This document shows positions 1 through 7,225 of a stretch of 64,000 bases of DNA, piece after piece. Position 1 is the first letter of the stretch, and every line of letters begins with the position of its first letter. This DNA is from an uncultured Lachnospiraceae bacterium (GTDB lineage: Bacteria > Bacillota > Clostridia > Lachnospirales > Lachnospiraceae): positions 49,505 through 113,504 of the forward strand of contig CANQBX010000001.1 of NCBI GenBank assembly GCA_947589095.1, written 5' to 3'. The notes beneath the pieces are model-generated. The model had not been told where the DNA came from. It did no database searches and saw nothing but the letters and a program-made list of their open reading frames with translations. Position numbers and translations under genes: made by a program.

Positions 1-370
1 GCAGGATGATGAAATTGACCGCGATATCGTCGCGCCCCGCGGGCAGGATCTCCTGAACCGCGTTCTGGTTCAGAAACAGCAGTTCCCCGGTTCTGAGCAG
101 CACCCGGTTGCCGTCGATGATATGAGTGGTCTGCCCCCGGCACATGTAGATGACCTCCACGTAATTGTGACGGTGCTTGGGGAAATGGACGAACCGGGTG
201 TGGGGGCGCACGCGGATCAGCTTGCCGTGCTCCAGCATCCTGCCGCTGTCGATGACCATCGGGCTGTTGCGGGACGAATAGAGCGTGGCGTCGATCTCGC
301 CGCGCCCGGCGAGGATCGCCTGCTCCTCTTCGGTGATAACGCTTAAGCGGTCGATGAGCTGCCGGTTCAT
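1..370 (-). CDS. AraC-family regulator, N-terminal part (cut by window edge)
   Basis: The minus strand reads MNRQLIDRLS from the ATG at 370 and stays open to the window edge, so only about 123 N-terminal residues are visible. The segment HKHRHNYVEVIYM-like (FPKHRHNYVEVIYMCRG) followed by LLRTGELLFLNQN is the cupin sensor domain typical of AraC-family sugar regulators; the DNA-binding domain would lie outside the window. An AAAGGAGG ribosome site precedes the start. It is divergent from rhaB with a 152-bp shared intergenic region, so a role as the L-rhamnose-responsive activator (RhaS/RhaR-like) is inferred from position; the ligand is not shown by the sequence. Confidence 0.8.
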   Translation of the reverse strand, partial: MNRQLIDRLSVITEEEQAILAGRGEIDATLYSSRNSPMVIDSGRMLEHGKLIRVRPHTRFVHFPKHRHNYVEVIYMCRGQTTHIIDGNRVLLRTGELLFLNQNAVQEILPAGRDDIAVNFIIL

Positions 371-402
371 GGAAAATGCCTCCTTTCGCTGCCGATACCG
401 TC

Positions 403-431
403 AGTATAGCACAATTCTCCTTCCGGTGCAA
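403..431 (-). promoter_or_regulatory. Promoter of the AraC-family regulator
   Basis: On the minus strand TTGCAC (426-431) and TATACT (403-408) are 17 bp apart and lie about 32 bp upstream of the regulator start. Confidence 0.55.
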
Positions 432-462
432 ATGAGGACGCTTTTTTTCGCGAACAAAGTCC

Positions 463-491
463 TTTATTTCCGGAAAAAGGCGCGCTATAAT
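463..491 (+). promoter_or_regulatory. Promoter of the rhamnose operon
   Basis: A perfect TATAAT at 486-491 lies 31 bp before the rhaB start. The -35 position (463-468, TTTATT) is poor, as expected of an activator-dependent promoter. Two short palindromes, TTCGCGAA (447-454) and TTTCCGGAAA (467-476), sit at and just upstream of the -35 and are candidate operators. Binding by the divergent AraC protein is inference. Confidence 0.5.
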
Positions 492-522
492 AGAAACAGC
501 TGAGAATAAGGAGGGGTATACG

Positions 523-1941
523 ATGACGCGGTATTATCTGGCGGTGGATATCGGGGCTTCCAGCGGCAGGCATATTCTGGGAAGCGTGCAGGACGGAAGG
601 ATCGTTCTGGAGGAGGTCTACCGCTTTCCCAACGGCATGAAGAAGAAGGACGGACAGCTTTGCTGGGATACGGAAGAGTTGTTCGGTCATATCAAGGCCG
701 GTATGAAGAAGTGCGGCGAGCTGGGACGGATCCCGGTCAGTATGGGGATCGACACCTGGGGGGTCGATTTCGTGCTTCTGGACGAGAATGACCGGATCGT
801 GGGCAATACGGTCGGCTATCGGGACGGACGCACGAAGGGAATGGACGAAGAAGTCTATAGGATCATTCCCGAGGACAGGCTTTACGGGCGGACCGGTATT
901 CAGAAGGCGATCTTTAACACGGTCTATCAGCTGATGGCGGTGAAGAAGCAGCATCCGGAATATCTGACGCAGGCCAGGTCGCTTCTGATGATCCCGGATT
1001 ATTTCCATTTCCTGCTGACGGGGGTGAAGAAGCAGGAGTACACGGAGGCGACGACGAGCCAGCTGGTGGATCCCCATACGAAGCAGTGGGACCGGGAGCT
1101 GATCGGAATGCTCGGCTATCCGGAGGAATGGTTCGGACCGCTGTCCATGCCCGGAACCGTGACGGGCAGCCTGACGCCGCAGGTCCAGGAGGAGGTGGGC
1201 TTCAACTGCCTGGTGGTCCTTCCGCCCACCCACGACACCGGCTCCGCGGTAGCCGCGGTGCCGTCCAACGAGGCGGACGTCCTCTATATCAGCTCCGGCA
1301 CATGGTCCCTGATGGGGACGGAGCGGATGGAGGCGGACTGCTCGATGGAAAGCAGGAAGCGGAATTTCACCAACGAGGGCGGCTACGACTACCGGTTCCG
1401 GTACCTGAAGAATATCATGGGCCTGTGGATGATCCAGTCGGTGAAGAAGGAACTGGCGGAAGCGGGAGAGGAGTATTCCTTCGGAGAGCTTTGCGATATG
1501 GCCTCCCGTGAGACGATCCCGTCCATCGTGGCCTGCAACGACGACTGCTTCCTGGCTCCGGAGAGCATGATCCGGACGATCCAGGACTTCTGCGGGGCGT
1601 CCGGACAGCCGGTGCCCCGGACCGCGGGCGAGCTGGCCGCGGTGATCTATAACAGCCTGGCCAGATGCTACAAGGAGACGGTCGAGGAGCTGGAGCAGGT
1701 GACCGGGAAGCATTACAGCCGGATCCATATCGTGGGCGGCGGCGCCAACGCGGACTATCTCAACCGGCTGACGGCCGAATACACGCGGAGGCCGGTGTAC
1801 GCCGGACCGACCGAGGCGACGGCGATCGGCAACCTGGCGGTCCAGATGATAAAGGCCGGGGAGTACGCCGGGCTGACCCAGGCCAGGGAAGCGATCTTTC
1901 GGTCGTTTGCGGTGAAGGAGTATCCGGCGCCGGAGAAGTGA
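523..1941 (+). CDS. rhaB: Rhamnulokinase (L-rhamnulose kinase)
   Basis: FGGY-family sugar kinase that phosphorylates L-rhamnulose with ATP to L-rhamnulose 1-phosphate in the cytoplasm. The 472-aa length fits the family. The N-terminal phosphate-binding motif AVDIGASSGR, the central GIDTWGVDFVLLD and the C-terminal HIVGGGANADYLN nucleotide-site motif are all present. The start at 523 has a GAGGGG ribosome site. It is first in the operon with rhaM and rhaD, which supports the rhamnose assignment over fuculose or xylulose kinase. No frame disruption seen. Confidence 0.93.
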   Translation: MTRYYLAVDIGASSGRHILGSVQDGRIVLEEVYRFPNGMKKKDGQLCWDTEELFGHIKAGMKKCGELGRIPVSMGIDTWGVDFVLLDENDRIVGNTVGYRDGRTKGMDEEVYRIIPEDRLYGRTGIQKAIFNTVYQLMAVKKQHPEYLTQARSLLMIPDYFHFLLTGVKKQEYTEATTSQLVDPHTKQWDRELIGMLGYPEEWFGPLSMPGTVTGSLTPQVQEEVGFNCLVVLPPTHDTGSAVAAVPSNEADVLYISSGTWSLMGTERMEADCSMESRKRNFTNEGGYDYRFRYLKNIMGLWMIQSVKKELAEAGEEYSFGELCDMASRETIPSIVACNDDCFLAPESMIRTIQDFCGASGQPVPRTAGELAAVIYNSLARCYKETVEELEQVTGKHYSRIHIVGGGANADYLNRLTAEYTRRPVYAGPTEATAIGNLAVQMIKAGEYAGLTQAREAIFRSFAVKEYPAPEK

Positions 1942-2011
1942 CGGGAGAGAAGAAGCTATCAGCCTTCCGCGGCCGCGGACAGCGCCTGCGGGGGAAGGAA
2001 AGGAGCAGCAT

Positions 2012-2326
2012 ATGGTAAGAAAGGGTTTTAAGATGTTTCTGTATCCCGGCATGGCCGCGGAATATGAGAAACGCCACAACGAGCTGTGGCCGGAGATGCG
2101 GGAGATGATCCATGCGCACGGCGGCCATAACTATTCGATCTATCTGGATAAGGACACCAACGTTCTCTACGGATACATCGAGGTGGAGGATGAGGAGCTG
2201 TGGGCGAAGTCGGCGGACACGCCGATCAACCGGAAGTGGTGGGATTTCATGGCGGACATCATGGAGACCAATCCGGACAACAGCCCGGTGAGTATCGACC
2301 TGTCGCCGGTGTTTCATCTGGACTGA
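2012..2326 (+). CDS. rhaM: L-rhamnose mutarotase
   Basis: A 104-aa RhaM protein that interconverts the alpha and beta anomers of L-rhamnose, so that incoming sugar can be used by the isomerase. The length is that of the family. The N-terminal YEKRHNELWPEM contains the conserved histidine region, and the paired WW of RKWWDFMADIM is typical. The ATG at 2012 follows AAAGGAG by 5 bases. It lies 70 bp after rhaB and 40 bp before rhaD, so it is probably co-transcribed with both. Confidence 0.93.
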   Translation: MVRKGFKMFLYPGMAAEYEKRHNELWPEMREMIHAHGGHNYSIYLDKDTNVLYGYIEVEDEELWAKSADTPINRKWWDFMADIMETNPDNSPVSIDLSPVFHLD

Positions 2327-2366
2327 GGCACCGGACGTAAATATTTCCCAAAAGAAGGAGAGAATC

Positions 2367-3194
2367 ATGAAAGTATTGGACGCGGAATTTGTGCAGGGTT
2401 TTATCAGGGTTTGCGACGATGGGTTCCATCAGAACTGGCATGAGAGAAACGGCGGCAATTTAAGCTACCGGATCAAGCCGGAGGAGATCGCATCGGTGAT
2501 GGACGATCTGAACGAGGATAAGCCGTGGCAGCCGATCGGAACCAGCGTGCCGGATCTGGCGGGCGAGTATTTCCTGGTGACCGGAAGCGGCAAGTATTTC
2601 CAGAATGTGAAGCGCGAACCGGAGGCCAACATCTGCATCATCGAGGTAGACGGCGCCGGTGAGAATTACCGGATCCGCTGGGGCCTGGTGAAGGGCGGAC
2701 GTCCCACCAGCGAGCTGCCGTCCCATCTGATGAACCTGGAAGTGAAGAAGAAGATCACCAACGGCAGGTACCGTGTGGTTTATCACGCCCATCCGGCCAA
2801 CACGGTGGCGCTGACCTTCGTGCTGCCGCTGGAGGACGAGGTGTTCACCCGGGAGATCTGGGAAATGATGACCGAGTGCCCGGTGGTGTTCCCGGACGGC
2901 ATCGGCGTCGTGGGATGGATGGTGCCCGGCGGCCGCGAGATCGCGGTGGCGACCAGCGAGCTGATGAAGAAGTATGACGTGGCGATCTGGGCCCATCACG
3001 GAATGTTCTGTTCGGGAGAGGACTTCGACTCTACCTTCGGGCTGATGCATACGGTGGAGAAAGCGGCGGATATACTGGTGAAGGTAATGAGTATGGGGCA
3101 GGGCAAGCGGCAGACGATCACGCCGCAGGATTTCAGGGATCTGGCCGCGGATTTTAAGCTGACGCTGCCGGAGCGGTTCCTGTACGAGAAGTAG
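2367..3194 (+). CDS. rhaD: Rhamnulose-1-phosphate aldolase
   Basis: Class II, zinc-dependent aldolase that splits L-rhamnulose 1-phosphate into dihydroxyacetone phosphate and L-lactaldehyde. At 275 aa it is within one residue of the E. coli enzyme (274 aa). The metal ligands are visible as His140 and His142 (VYHAHPAN) and His211 (WAHHGMF); Glu116 (TSELPSH) matches the catalytic glutamate. AGAAGGAG precedes the ATG. It is the last gene of the rha operon: no rhaA isomerase or lactaldehyde reductase follows, so those must be elsewhere. Confidence 0.94.
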   Translation: MKVLDAEFVQGFIRVCDDGFHQNWHERNGGNLSYRIKPEEIASVMDDLNEDKPWQPIGTSVPDLAGEYFLVTGSGKYFQNVKREPEANICIIEVDGAGENYRIRWGLVKGGRPTSELPSHLMNLEVKKKITNGRYRVVYHAHPANTVALTFVLPLEDEVFTREIWEMMTECPVVFPDGIGVVGWMVPGGREIAVATSELMKKYDVAIWAHHGMFCSGEDFDSTFGLMHTVEKAADILVKVMSMGQGKRQTITPQDFRDLAADFKLTLPERFLYEK

Positions 3195-3214
3195 GCGGGA
3201 TGCGGTACGCGGCC

Positions 3215-3356
3215 GGAAGACCTGTCGGCTGCGTACACATTTTTGGACGGAAGACCTGCCGGCTGCGTACACATTTTTGGGCGGAAGACCTGCCGGCTGC
3301 GCGCACGTTTTCGGACGGAAGACCTGCTGGCTGCGCGCACGCTTTCGGACGGAAGA
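3215..3356. repeat. 34-bp tandem repeat, 4 full units plus a 6-bp partial
   Basis: Four head-to-tail units start at 3215, 3249, 3283 and 3317, each beginning GGAAGACCTG and ending in GG(A/G)C; a fifth copy breaks off after GGAAGA at 3351. Units differ by a few transitions, with units 1-2 more alike (CTGCGTACACATTTTTGG) and units 3-4 more alike (CTGCGCGCACG). There are no spacers. The array lies in the untranslated region between the rhaD stop and its terminator. Confidence 0.93.
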
Positions 3357-3375
3357 ATATCTGAGACAGAAAAGG

Positions 3376-3440
3376 AGCCGGTACGGGGCCGGGGACAATG
3401 ACCAACGGTTATGTCCTCCGTTCCCCGTACCGGCTGTTTT
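3376..3440 (+). terminator. Terminator of the rha operon (long hairpin)
   Basis: The 13-bp arms AGCCGGTACGGGG (3376-3388) and CCCCGTACCGGCT (3423-3435) are perfectly complementary, with inner GGACA/TGTCC pairing, and GTTTTATT follows. It separates rhaD from the convergent amidase gene and may act in both directions. Confidence 0.8.
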
Positions 3441-3500
3441 ATTGATCCTTTAGGGTTGTTTTATTGATCCTTCAGGGTTGTTTTACTGCTCCTTCAGGGC
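3437..3500. repeat. 22-bp repeat: triplicated end of the amidase gene
   Basis: Read on the minus strand, the last codons and stop of the amidase gene (CTGAAGGAGCAGTAA AAC) are followed by two near-copies (CTGAAGGATCAATAA, then CTAAAGGATCAATAA) at 22-bp spacing. Three in-line copies of the gene tail therefore exist, and only the first is translated. Confidence 0.85.
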
Positions 3501-4460
3501 GGCCTTCAGATCCTGACGGAAGCGCTTCCAGGCGTCTTCGTGGTCGACGTAGTATTTGGGGCAGCCCTTGCCGTTTACGTCGTAGTGGCGGATCACGTCC
3601 TTTTCGTCAAGCGCAAGCTCGCCGCAGAGCCAGGCGGTCAGCTTCACCAGGGAATCGTAGGAAGCGCTGGTGAACTTGCCTGTATCGTCGGGGTGGCAGA
3701 CCTCGATGGTGACGGTGTCGAAGTTGCGCGGAGCGTTGGCGTAGGAGATCTCATTGAGCGGAATGCACTGGATGATCTCGCCTTCCAGCCCAATGATGAA
3801 ATGGCTGGAGGAGGAGACGCCGCCCTGCTCCGGATCCTGGTCGGCCAGGCTGTCGAAATACCGCTGGTTGGACTCGGCGGAGGTGCCGGGGTTGCCGACG
3901 TAGTGGACGACGATGTTCTTCACTTCCCGCATGGACACGTCCGGGCGGGAGAAAATATTCTTCCGCAGAAGCTTCTGCTCGATCCAGTCCGGAGTCTCTA
4001 TCGCCTTCAGGTCTACGGTATAGGGCGCCGTATATCCCCATACCATATAGCCGACGCCGGCGCCGGCTCCCAGGCCTGCAAGGAACAGGAGCGCCGGCAG
4101 AAGGATCGGAATGAACCGCTTAGAGGAACGCTGGCCGCGGCTGCGCGGCCGTCTGCCCGCCTCCGGATCGATCTCCGGCCTGAACCGGGGCCGCTCCGTG
4201 CGCGGATCCTGTCCCGGCCGCGGCGCTCCGTCCGTCCGAAAGTCCTGCCCGATTCGCGGATCCTGTCCCGGCCGCGGCGCTCCGTCCGTCCGAAAGTCCT
4301 GCCCGGTTCGCGAATCCTGCCCCGGCCGCGGCGCTCCGTCCGTCCGAAAGTCCTGCCCGGTTCGCGGATCCTGCCCCGGCCGCAGCGCTCCATCCGCCGG
4401 TTCCCGCGGCGCTCCGCCCGGAGTCTCTGCCTCTATATCCGATCTATAGTCATCCTGCAT
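3483..4460 (-). CDS. Membrane-anchored N-acetylmuramoyl-L-alanine amidase (Amidase_2)
   Basis: A zinc amidase of the T7-lysozyme/PGRP fold that cuts the bond between MurNAc and the stem peptide. The C-terminal half carries the zinc-ligand motifs VVHYVG, IRHYDV and GKGCP (two His and one Cys) and the SHFIIGLEGEIIQCIP segment. Before it is one membrane helix (ILLPALLFLAGLGAGAGVGYM), and before that a hydrophilic 54-bp-repeat region, so the enzyme domain should face outside. The start at 4460 (MQDDYRS, 325 aa) is chosen because GAGAGGA lies 7 bases upstream; the longer in-frame ATG at 4517 has no ribosome site. It is convergent with the rha operon. Confidence 0.85.
   Translation of the reverse strand: MQDDYRSDIEAETPGGAPREPADGALRPGQDPRTGQDFRTDGAPRPGQDSRTGQDFRTDGAPRPGQDPRIGQDFRTDGAPRPGQDPRTERPRFRPEIDPEAGRRPRSRGQRSSKRFIPILLPALLFLAGLGAGAGVGYMVWGYTAPYTVDLKAIETPDWIEQKLLRKNIFSRPDVSMREVKNIVVHYVGNPGTSAESNQRYFDSLADQDPEQGGVSSSSHFIIGLEGEIIQCIPLNEISYANAPRNFDTVTIEVCHPDDTGKFTSASYDSLVKLTAWLCGELALDEKDVIRHYDVNGKGCPKYYVDHEDAWKRFRQDLKAALKEQ
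4190..4398 (-). repeat. 54-bp in-frame coding repeat inside the amidase gene
   Basis: About four copies of an 18-residue unit (DGAPRPGQDPRTGQDFRT) are encoded head to tail between the N-terminus and the membrane helix. The copies are nearly identical at DNA level (repeated CGGCGCTCCGTCCGTCCG), and the last one is cut short at PRTERPRF. The unit length is a multiple of three, so copy-number change would keep the reading frame. Confidence 0.9.
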
Positions 4461-4541
4461 GCTGAATCCTCTCTCTTTCCCCGCCGGCCTAAGGGCCGCC
4501 GGAATTTCTTCTATCATAGCATATCGTAAAGGAAAAGGGAA

Positions 4542-5558
4542 CTACGCAATCCCGAATTCTCTGTAGAGTTCCTGCCGGAACGCCCGATCCGTCATTGCCT
4601 TTGCCAGGTCGTCCATGCGTTTGGCCGTTATCAGATGTTCGCAGAGGGCTCGAAGACGTTCTTCGCCGATAGCGATGCCCTGTTCTCTGCCTTGCTCTCT
4701 GCCCTGTTCTCTGCCTAATTCTTTGCCTTCTTCTATTCCGTCGTTGATCAGTTCCTGAATTGCCTCACACAAATCGTATCCGCTCCCTTCTCTTTCCTTT
4801 TGCTGTTCCAAAAGCTCCACCATCCTTTTCGAAGCTCCCAGCATTGCCAGCGCTGCCGACATCTCCACACTGTCCATGCTGCGGAAGGCGTCGCGGTGCT
4901 TCTCCACGTAGCTTTGCAGCTTGTTTTTGTCTTTCCTGTATTTTACCATAGTAAAGATTTCTTGTAAACACGTATGAAAATATTCCGGATGCTCTATGGC
5001 TCGGACAGGGATCAGATTAATGCGGTAGTCGGGAATACAGCTCCGCAGGATCTCTGCCGTCTCATCGGTTCGGTCGATATCCAGCAGTTCGTGGAGGGTC
5101 GTGCATCCGTCCCAGTTATCTCCCAAGAAGAGAACGGTACATACGACCGGATGGAGGCGGTCGGTCCTGGAGATCCCAGACAGGAATTCATCGGAGCCTG
5201 TCAGATCCCCGGCCTTCCGGTGCGCTTTCTCCAGATCCCGGAGCTGCCGGGTGTATTCAAGGGAACTATAGAGCATGTCGCGGACAGGCATGGCGTAGTG
5301 AACGCCGGTCTGCGATTCGTTGGCGTAGATGACCGAATAGGTAGCGTGCCGCGCGCGCATGCGGATGTCGCCGGTCCGTTCGACCGCCTTAGGGCGGCTG
5401 CCGGGAAATGAGGCATGTACGCCATTCTGTTCGGGGACAGGCTCCAGCTCGTCGGAGCGGATAGCCTGCCGGCCCTGGTAGAGGGAGCCGTTCATTAAGT
5501 CGGCAAAGATCTCTTTGCGGCGAAGAAGCTCATTGACTTCAAGATTCAATCTGCCCAT
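4542..5558 (-). CDS. Rpn family (PD-(D/E)XK) nuclease-like protein
   Basis: A 338-aa protein resembling the Rpn/YhgA group of recombination-promoting nuclease / putative transposase proteins common in Clostridia. The nuclease-like core is GDIRMRARHATYSVIYANESQT, followed by the characteristic HYAMPVRDMLY. The C-terminal end has a charged repeat of GREQ units and a helical tail. The start at 5558 is preceded by GGAGGA at 8 bases, whereas the longer upstream start has none. It stands alone, with about 400 bp of non-coding sequence upstream. A cellular role is not known from sequence. The family call is firm; the activity is inference. Confidence 0.7.
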   Translation of the reverse strand: MGRLNLEVNELLRRKEIFADLMNGSLYQGRQAIRSDELEPVPEQNGVHASFPGSRPKAVERTGDIRMRARHATYSVIYANESQTGVHYAMPVRDMLYSSLEYTRQLRDLEKAHRKAGDLTGSDEFLSGISRTDRLHPVVCTVLFLGDNWDGCTTLHELLDIDRTDETAEILRSCIPDYRINLIPVRAIEHPEYFHTCLQEIFTMVKYRKDKNKLQSYVEKHRDAFRSMDSVEMSAALAMLGASKRMVELLEQQKEREGSGYDLCEAIQELINDGIEEGKELGREQGREQGREQGIAIGEERLRALCEHLITAKRMDDLAKAMTDRAFRQELYREFGIA

Positions 5559-5802
5559 GCGAAAACATTCCTCCTTCGTTTTCCGGGTTAAAGCGTGGTC
5601 AACAGTTACGGTGCCGCAGCGCGCTGTCCCTGGACAGGTCTGCCATAAAATGGAATCCGCCGGAGAAGGTCCGGGCATGACGCCAGAAAAACATAAACGG
5701 GCTGGCGCGAAGCGCCTGCCGATACACCTATCATAACACGGCCCGGCGGAAAAGGAAAGAGAAAAATATTGTAAATCCGTTAAACTTTGTTGAAAAAGAT
5801 GA

Positions 5803-5831
5803 TTGACAGTATCTGAAAATCGTAGTATATT
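5803..5831 (+). promoter_or_regulatory. Strong promoter of the RiPP cluster
   Basis: A perfect TTGACA (5803-5808) and TATATT (5826-5831) are 17 bp apart in an A/T-rich setting. This is the best consensus promoter in the left third of the window and points at the precursor gene. Confidence 0.8.
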
Positions 5832-5870
5832 TTGGATAGTATATCAACCGGGTTAGGCAGACTTTTGTAG

Positions 5871-5931
5871 GGAACAGGGAAGTTCCAGGGGGTACAAAGG
5901 TCGTTTTTTCGTGATAGTAGAACTTGGTTCT
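5871..5931 (+). promoter_or_regulatory. Structured 5' leader of the precursor mRNA
   Basis: About 125 nt separate the promoter from the precursor start. They contain two small inverted repeats, GGAAC...GTTCC (5871-5886) and AGAAC-TTG-GTTCT (5919-5931), with a T6 run between (5904-5909). This could be an attenuator or an operator; no known riboswitch class was recognised. Confidence 0.35.
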
Positions 5932-5959
5932 GTGACAGATAGAACGGAGGGTGAGAGAT

Positions 5960-6256
5960 ATGGTAAGCGAGAGAAAGGTGTATGAGAAGCCGTTGATTCT
6001 GATTGAGGAGTATCAGATGGTGGATTATCTTGCTAACAAGTGTAAAGGAAATGAAACGAATAATATGTCATTAACTCCTGGCATTTTAGTTTCAACTCCT
6101 GGTGATGCCTTGAATGGAAATGCTTCGTTAGTGTTTGATACGATGGAATTGCCGGTTCCGGATGGAATTGAGAATGATGGTATGATTATTGGTAATACAG
6201 AACAGATAAATGGTAGTAATAAAACATTCGCGGGTAATCAGGGCTGTCATTCGTAA
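5960..6256 (+). CDS. Candidate RiPP precursor peptide (98 aa)
   Basis: A small protein starting MVSERKVYEKPLILIEEY. The start at 5960 follows GGAGG by 9 bases; an in-frame GTG at 5951 overlaps that site and is rejected. The N-terminal Y-E-K-P-hydrophobic segment is leader-like and would suit binding by a PqqD-type recognition protein. The remainder is rich in Asn, Gly, Ser and Thr, with only two cysteines (Cys28, Cys96), no double-glycine site, and a C-terminal Gly-Cys-His-Ser. Position explains the call: strong promoter before, hairpin after, then kinase-like, radical SAM, PqqD-like, ABC and peptidase-like genes. I do not recognise the peptide family, and the leader/core boundary cannot be read from the sequence. 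Confidence 0.7.
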   Translation: MVSERKVYEKPLILIEEYQMVDYLANKCKGNETNNMSLTPGILVSTPGDALNGNASLVFDTMELPVPDGIENDGMIIGNTEQINGSNKTFAGNQGCHS

Positions 6257-6289
6257 TCAATTAATCAAAATATTGTATTTGATTTCCAG

Positions 6290-6318
6290 TAAGCCATGTC
6301 ATTGTAGGGCATGGCTTA
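6290..6318 (+). terminator. Hairpin after the precursor gene (partial terminator)
   Basis: The perfect arms TAAGCCATG (6290-6298) and CATGGCTTA (6310-6318) are followed by TATTTTGT. Lying between the precursor and its enzymes, it probably lets most transcripts stop, so that peptide exceeds enzyme. Confidence 0.65.
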
Positions 6319-6331
6319 TATTTTGTAAAGA

Positions 6332-7225
6332 ATGAAAATGGTATATTATGTTCATATTGCCAGGCATATAATCGGAATCGATGTTCCGTATCCGCTTATT
6401 GTTGATCCCTGGCTGTCAGAATTCCTGACGCCGAAAGCGGACATGACGGATATTTACTGCGAGGTTATTGTGGGAGAGCTTCCGGATCTAAACGGATGGA
6501 AGCTGTTGGCAGATTTTTCCCCATATCAACTGTGGAAGCGGAACGAAATGGAGGCTGTCCGCTGCAGACTGTCGGATGGGTCAGGGGAAGCGTGCTGCCT
6601 GATAAAGAGCGGCGGTCTTCGATGGAAATTATGTATCCGCCCTGACATGGTGCGGGAATATGACAGTCTGTTTCAAATACTGTCCTCGATGGATCTGGAG
6701 CCGCTTTTTCTAAGTTGGGGCAGTTTGATCATGCATGCTTCGTATATTATACAGGAAGGCCGGGCGATCCTGTTCACTGCGCCGTCCACGTATGGCAAAT
6801 CGACGCAGGCAGAATTATGGCGGCGGTACAAGGACGCAGAGATCATGAACGGGGATCGCGTGCTGTTAACGGAAAATGATGGAGTACTGTACGCCGACGG
6901 GCTGCCGTTTCATGGTTCATCTGCGTATTGTCGGGATCGGAGGGCGCCGGTGCGGTGTATCGTACTGCTGGGGAAAGCACCCTGTAATAAGGTAACTGAT
7001 GCGAAGAAGAGCGACGCTGTGAAGTTTATCTATTCCCAGATCGGGGTCAGACGGTGGGATCCGGAAGGAATCTCTCGGTCGCTGGGCATTCTGGATGGCA
7101 TGATCGACAGAACCATGGTTGTACGTATGGACTGCAGACCGGATCGGGAAGCAGTAGAAATGCTGTATGATCATATTGGGTGGAAGGAGAGTAATTCCGG
7201 TGAAGAAAAAGATAACGATCGGTGA
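6332..7225 (+). CDS. HPr-kinase-like P-loop protein of the RiPP cluster
   Basis: A 297-aa protein of the HprK-like group found in peptide-maturation clusters. The HprK landmarks appear in order: His135 (LIMHASYI), Walker A APSTYGKST at 150-158, an acidic NGDRV (Asp175) in place of the VADD motif, and LPFHGSS at 191-197. It lacks the N-terminal HPr-kinase domain of true HprK. Related proteins in lasso clusters (PadeK, ThcoK) phosphorylate the C-terminal serine of their precursor; the precursor here also ends in Ser. That function is inference for this gene. The start at 6332 has no good ribosome site, so translation may be weak; an in-frame ATG at 6338 is the alternative. It overlaps the radical SAM gene by 26 bp. 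Confidence 0.7.
   Translation: MKMVYYVHIARHIIGIDVPYPLIVDPWLSEFLTPKADMTDIYCEVIVGELPDLNGWKLLADFSPYQLWKRNEMEAVRCRLSDGSGEACCLIKSGGLRWKLCIRPDMVREYDSLFQILSSMDLEPLFLSWGSLIMHASYIIQEGRAILFTAPSTYGKSTQAELWRRYKDAEIMNGDRVLLTENDGVLYADGLPFHGSSAYCRDRRAPVRCIVLLGKAPCNKVTDAKKSDAVKFIYSQIGVRRWDPEGISRSLGILDGMIDRTMVVRMDCRPDREAVEMLYDHIGWKESNSGEEKDNDR

Larger units (their letters stand above)
5559..5959. other. Non-coding region between the Rpn gene and the RiPP cluster
   Basis: 400 bp without a convincing gene. The left half should hold the promoter of the minus-strand Rpn gene; only a weak candidate is seen (TATGAT, minus strand, 5730-5735). The right half holds the RiPP promoter and its structured leader, listed separately. 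Confidence 0.6.

Noticed and set aside
3215..3356. CRISPR array
   Set aside because: The 34-bp units are directly adjacent without spacers, and no cas gene is near.
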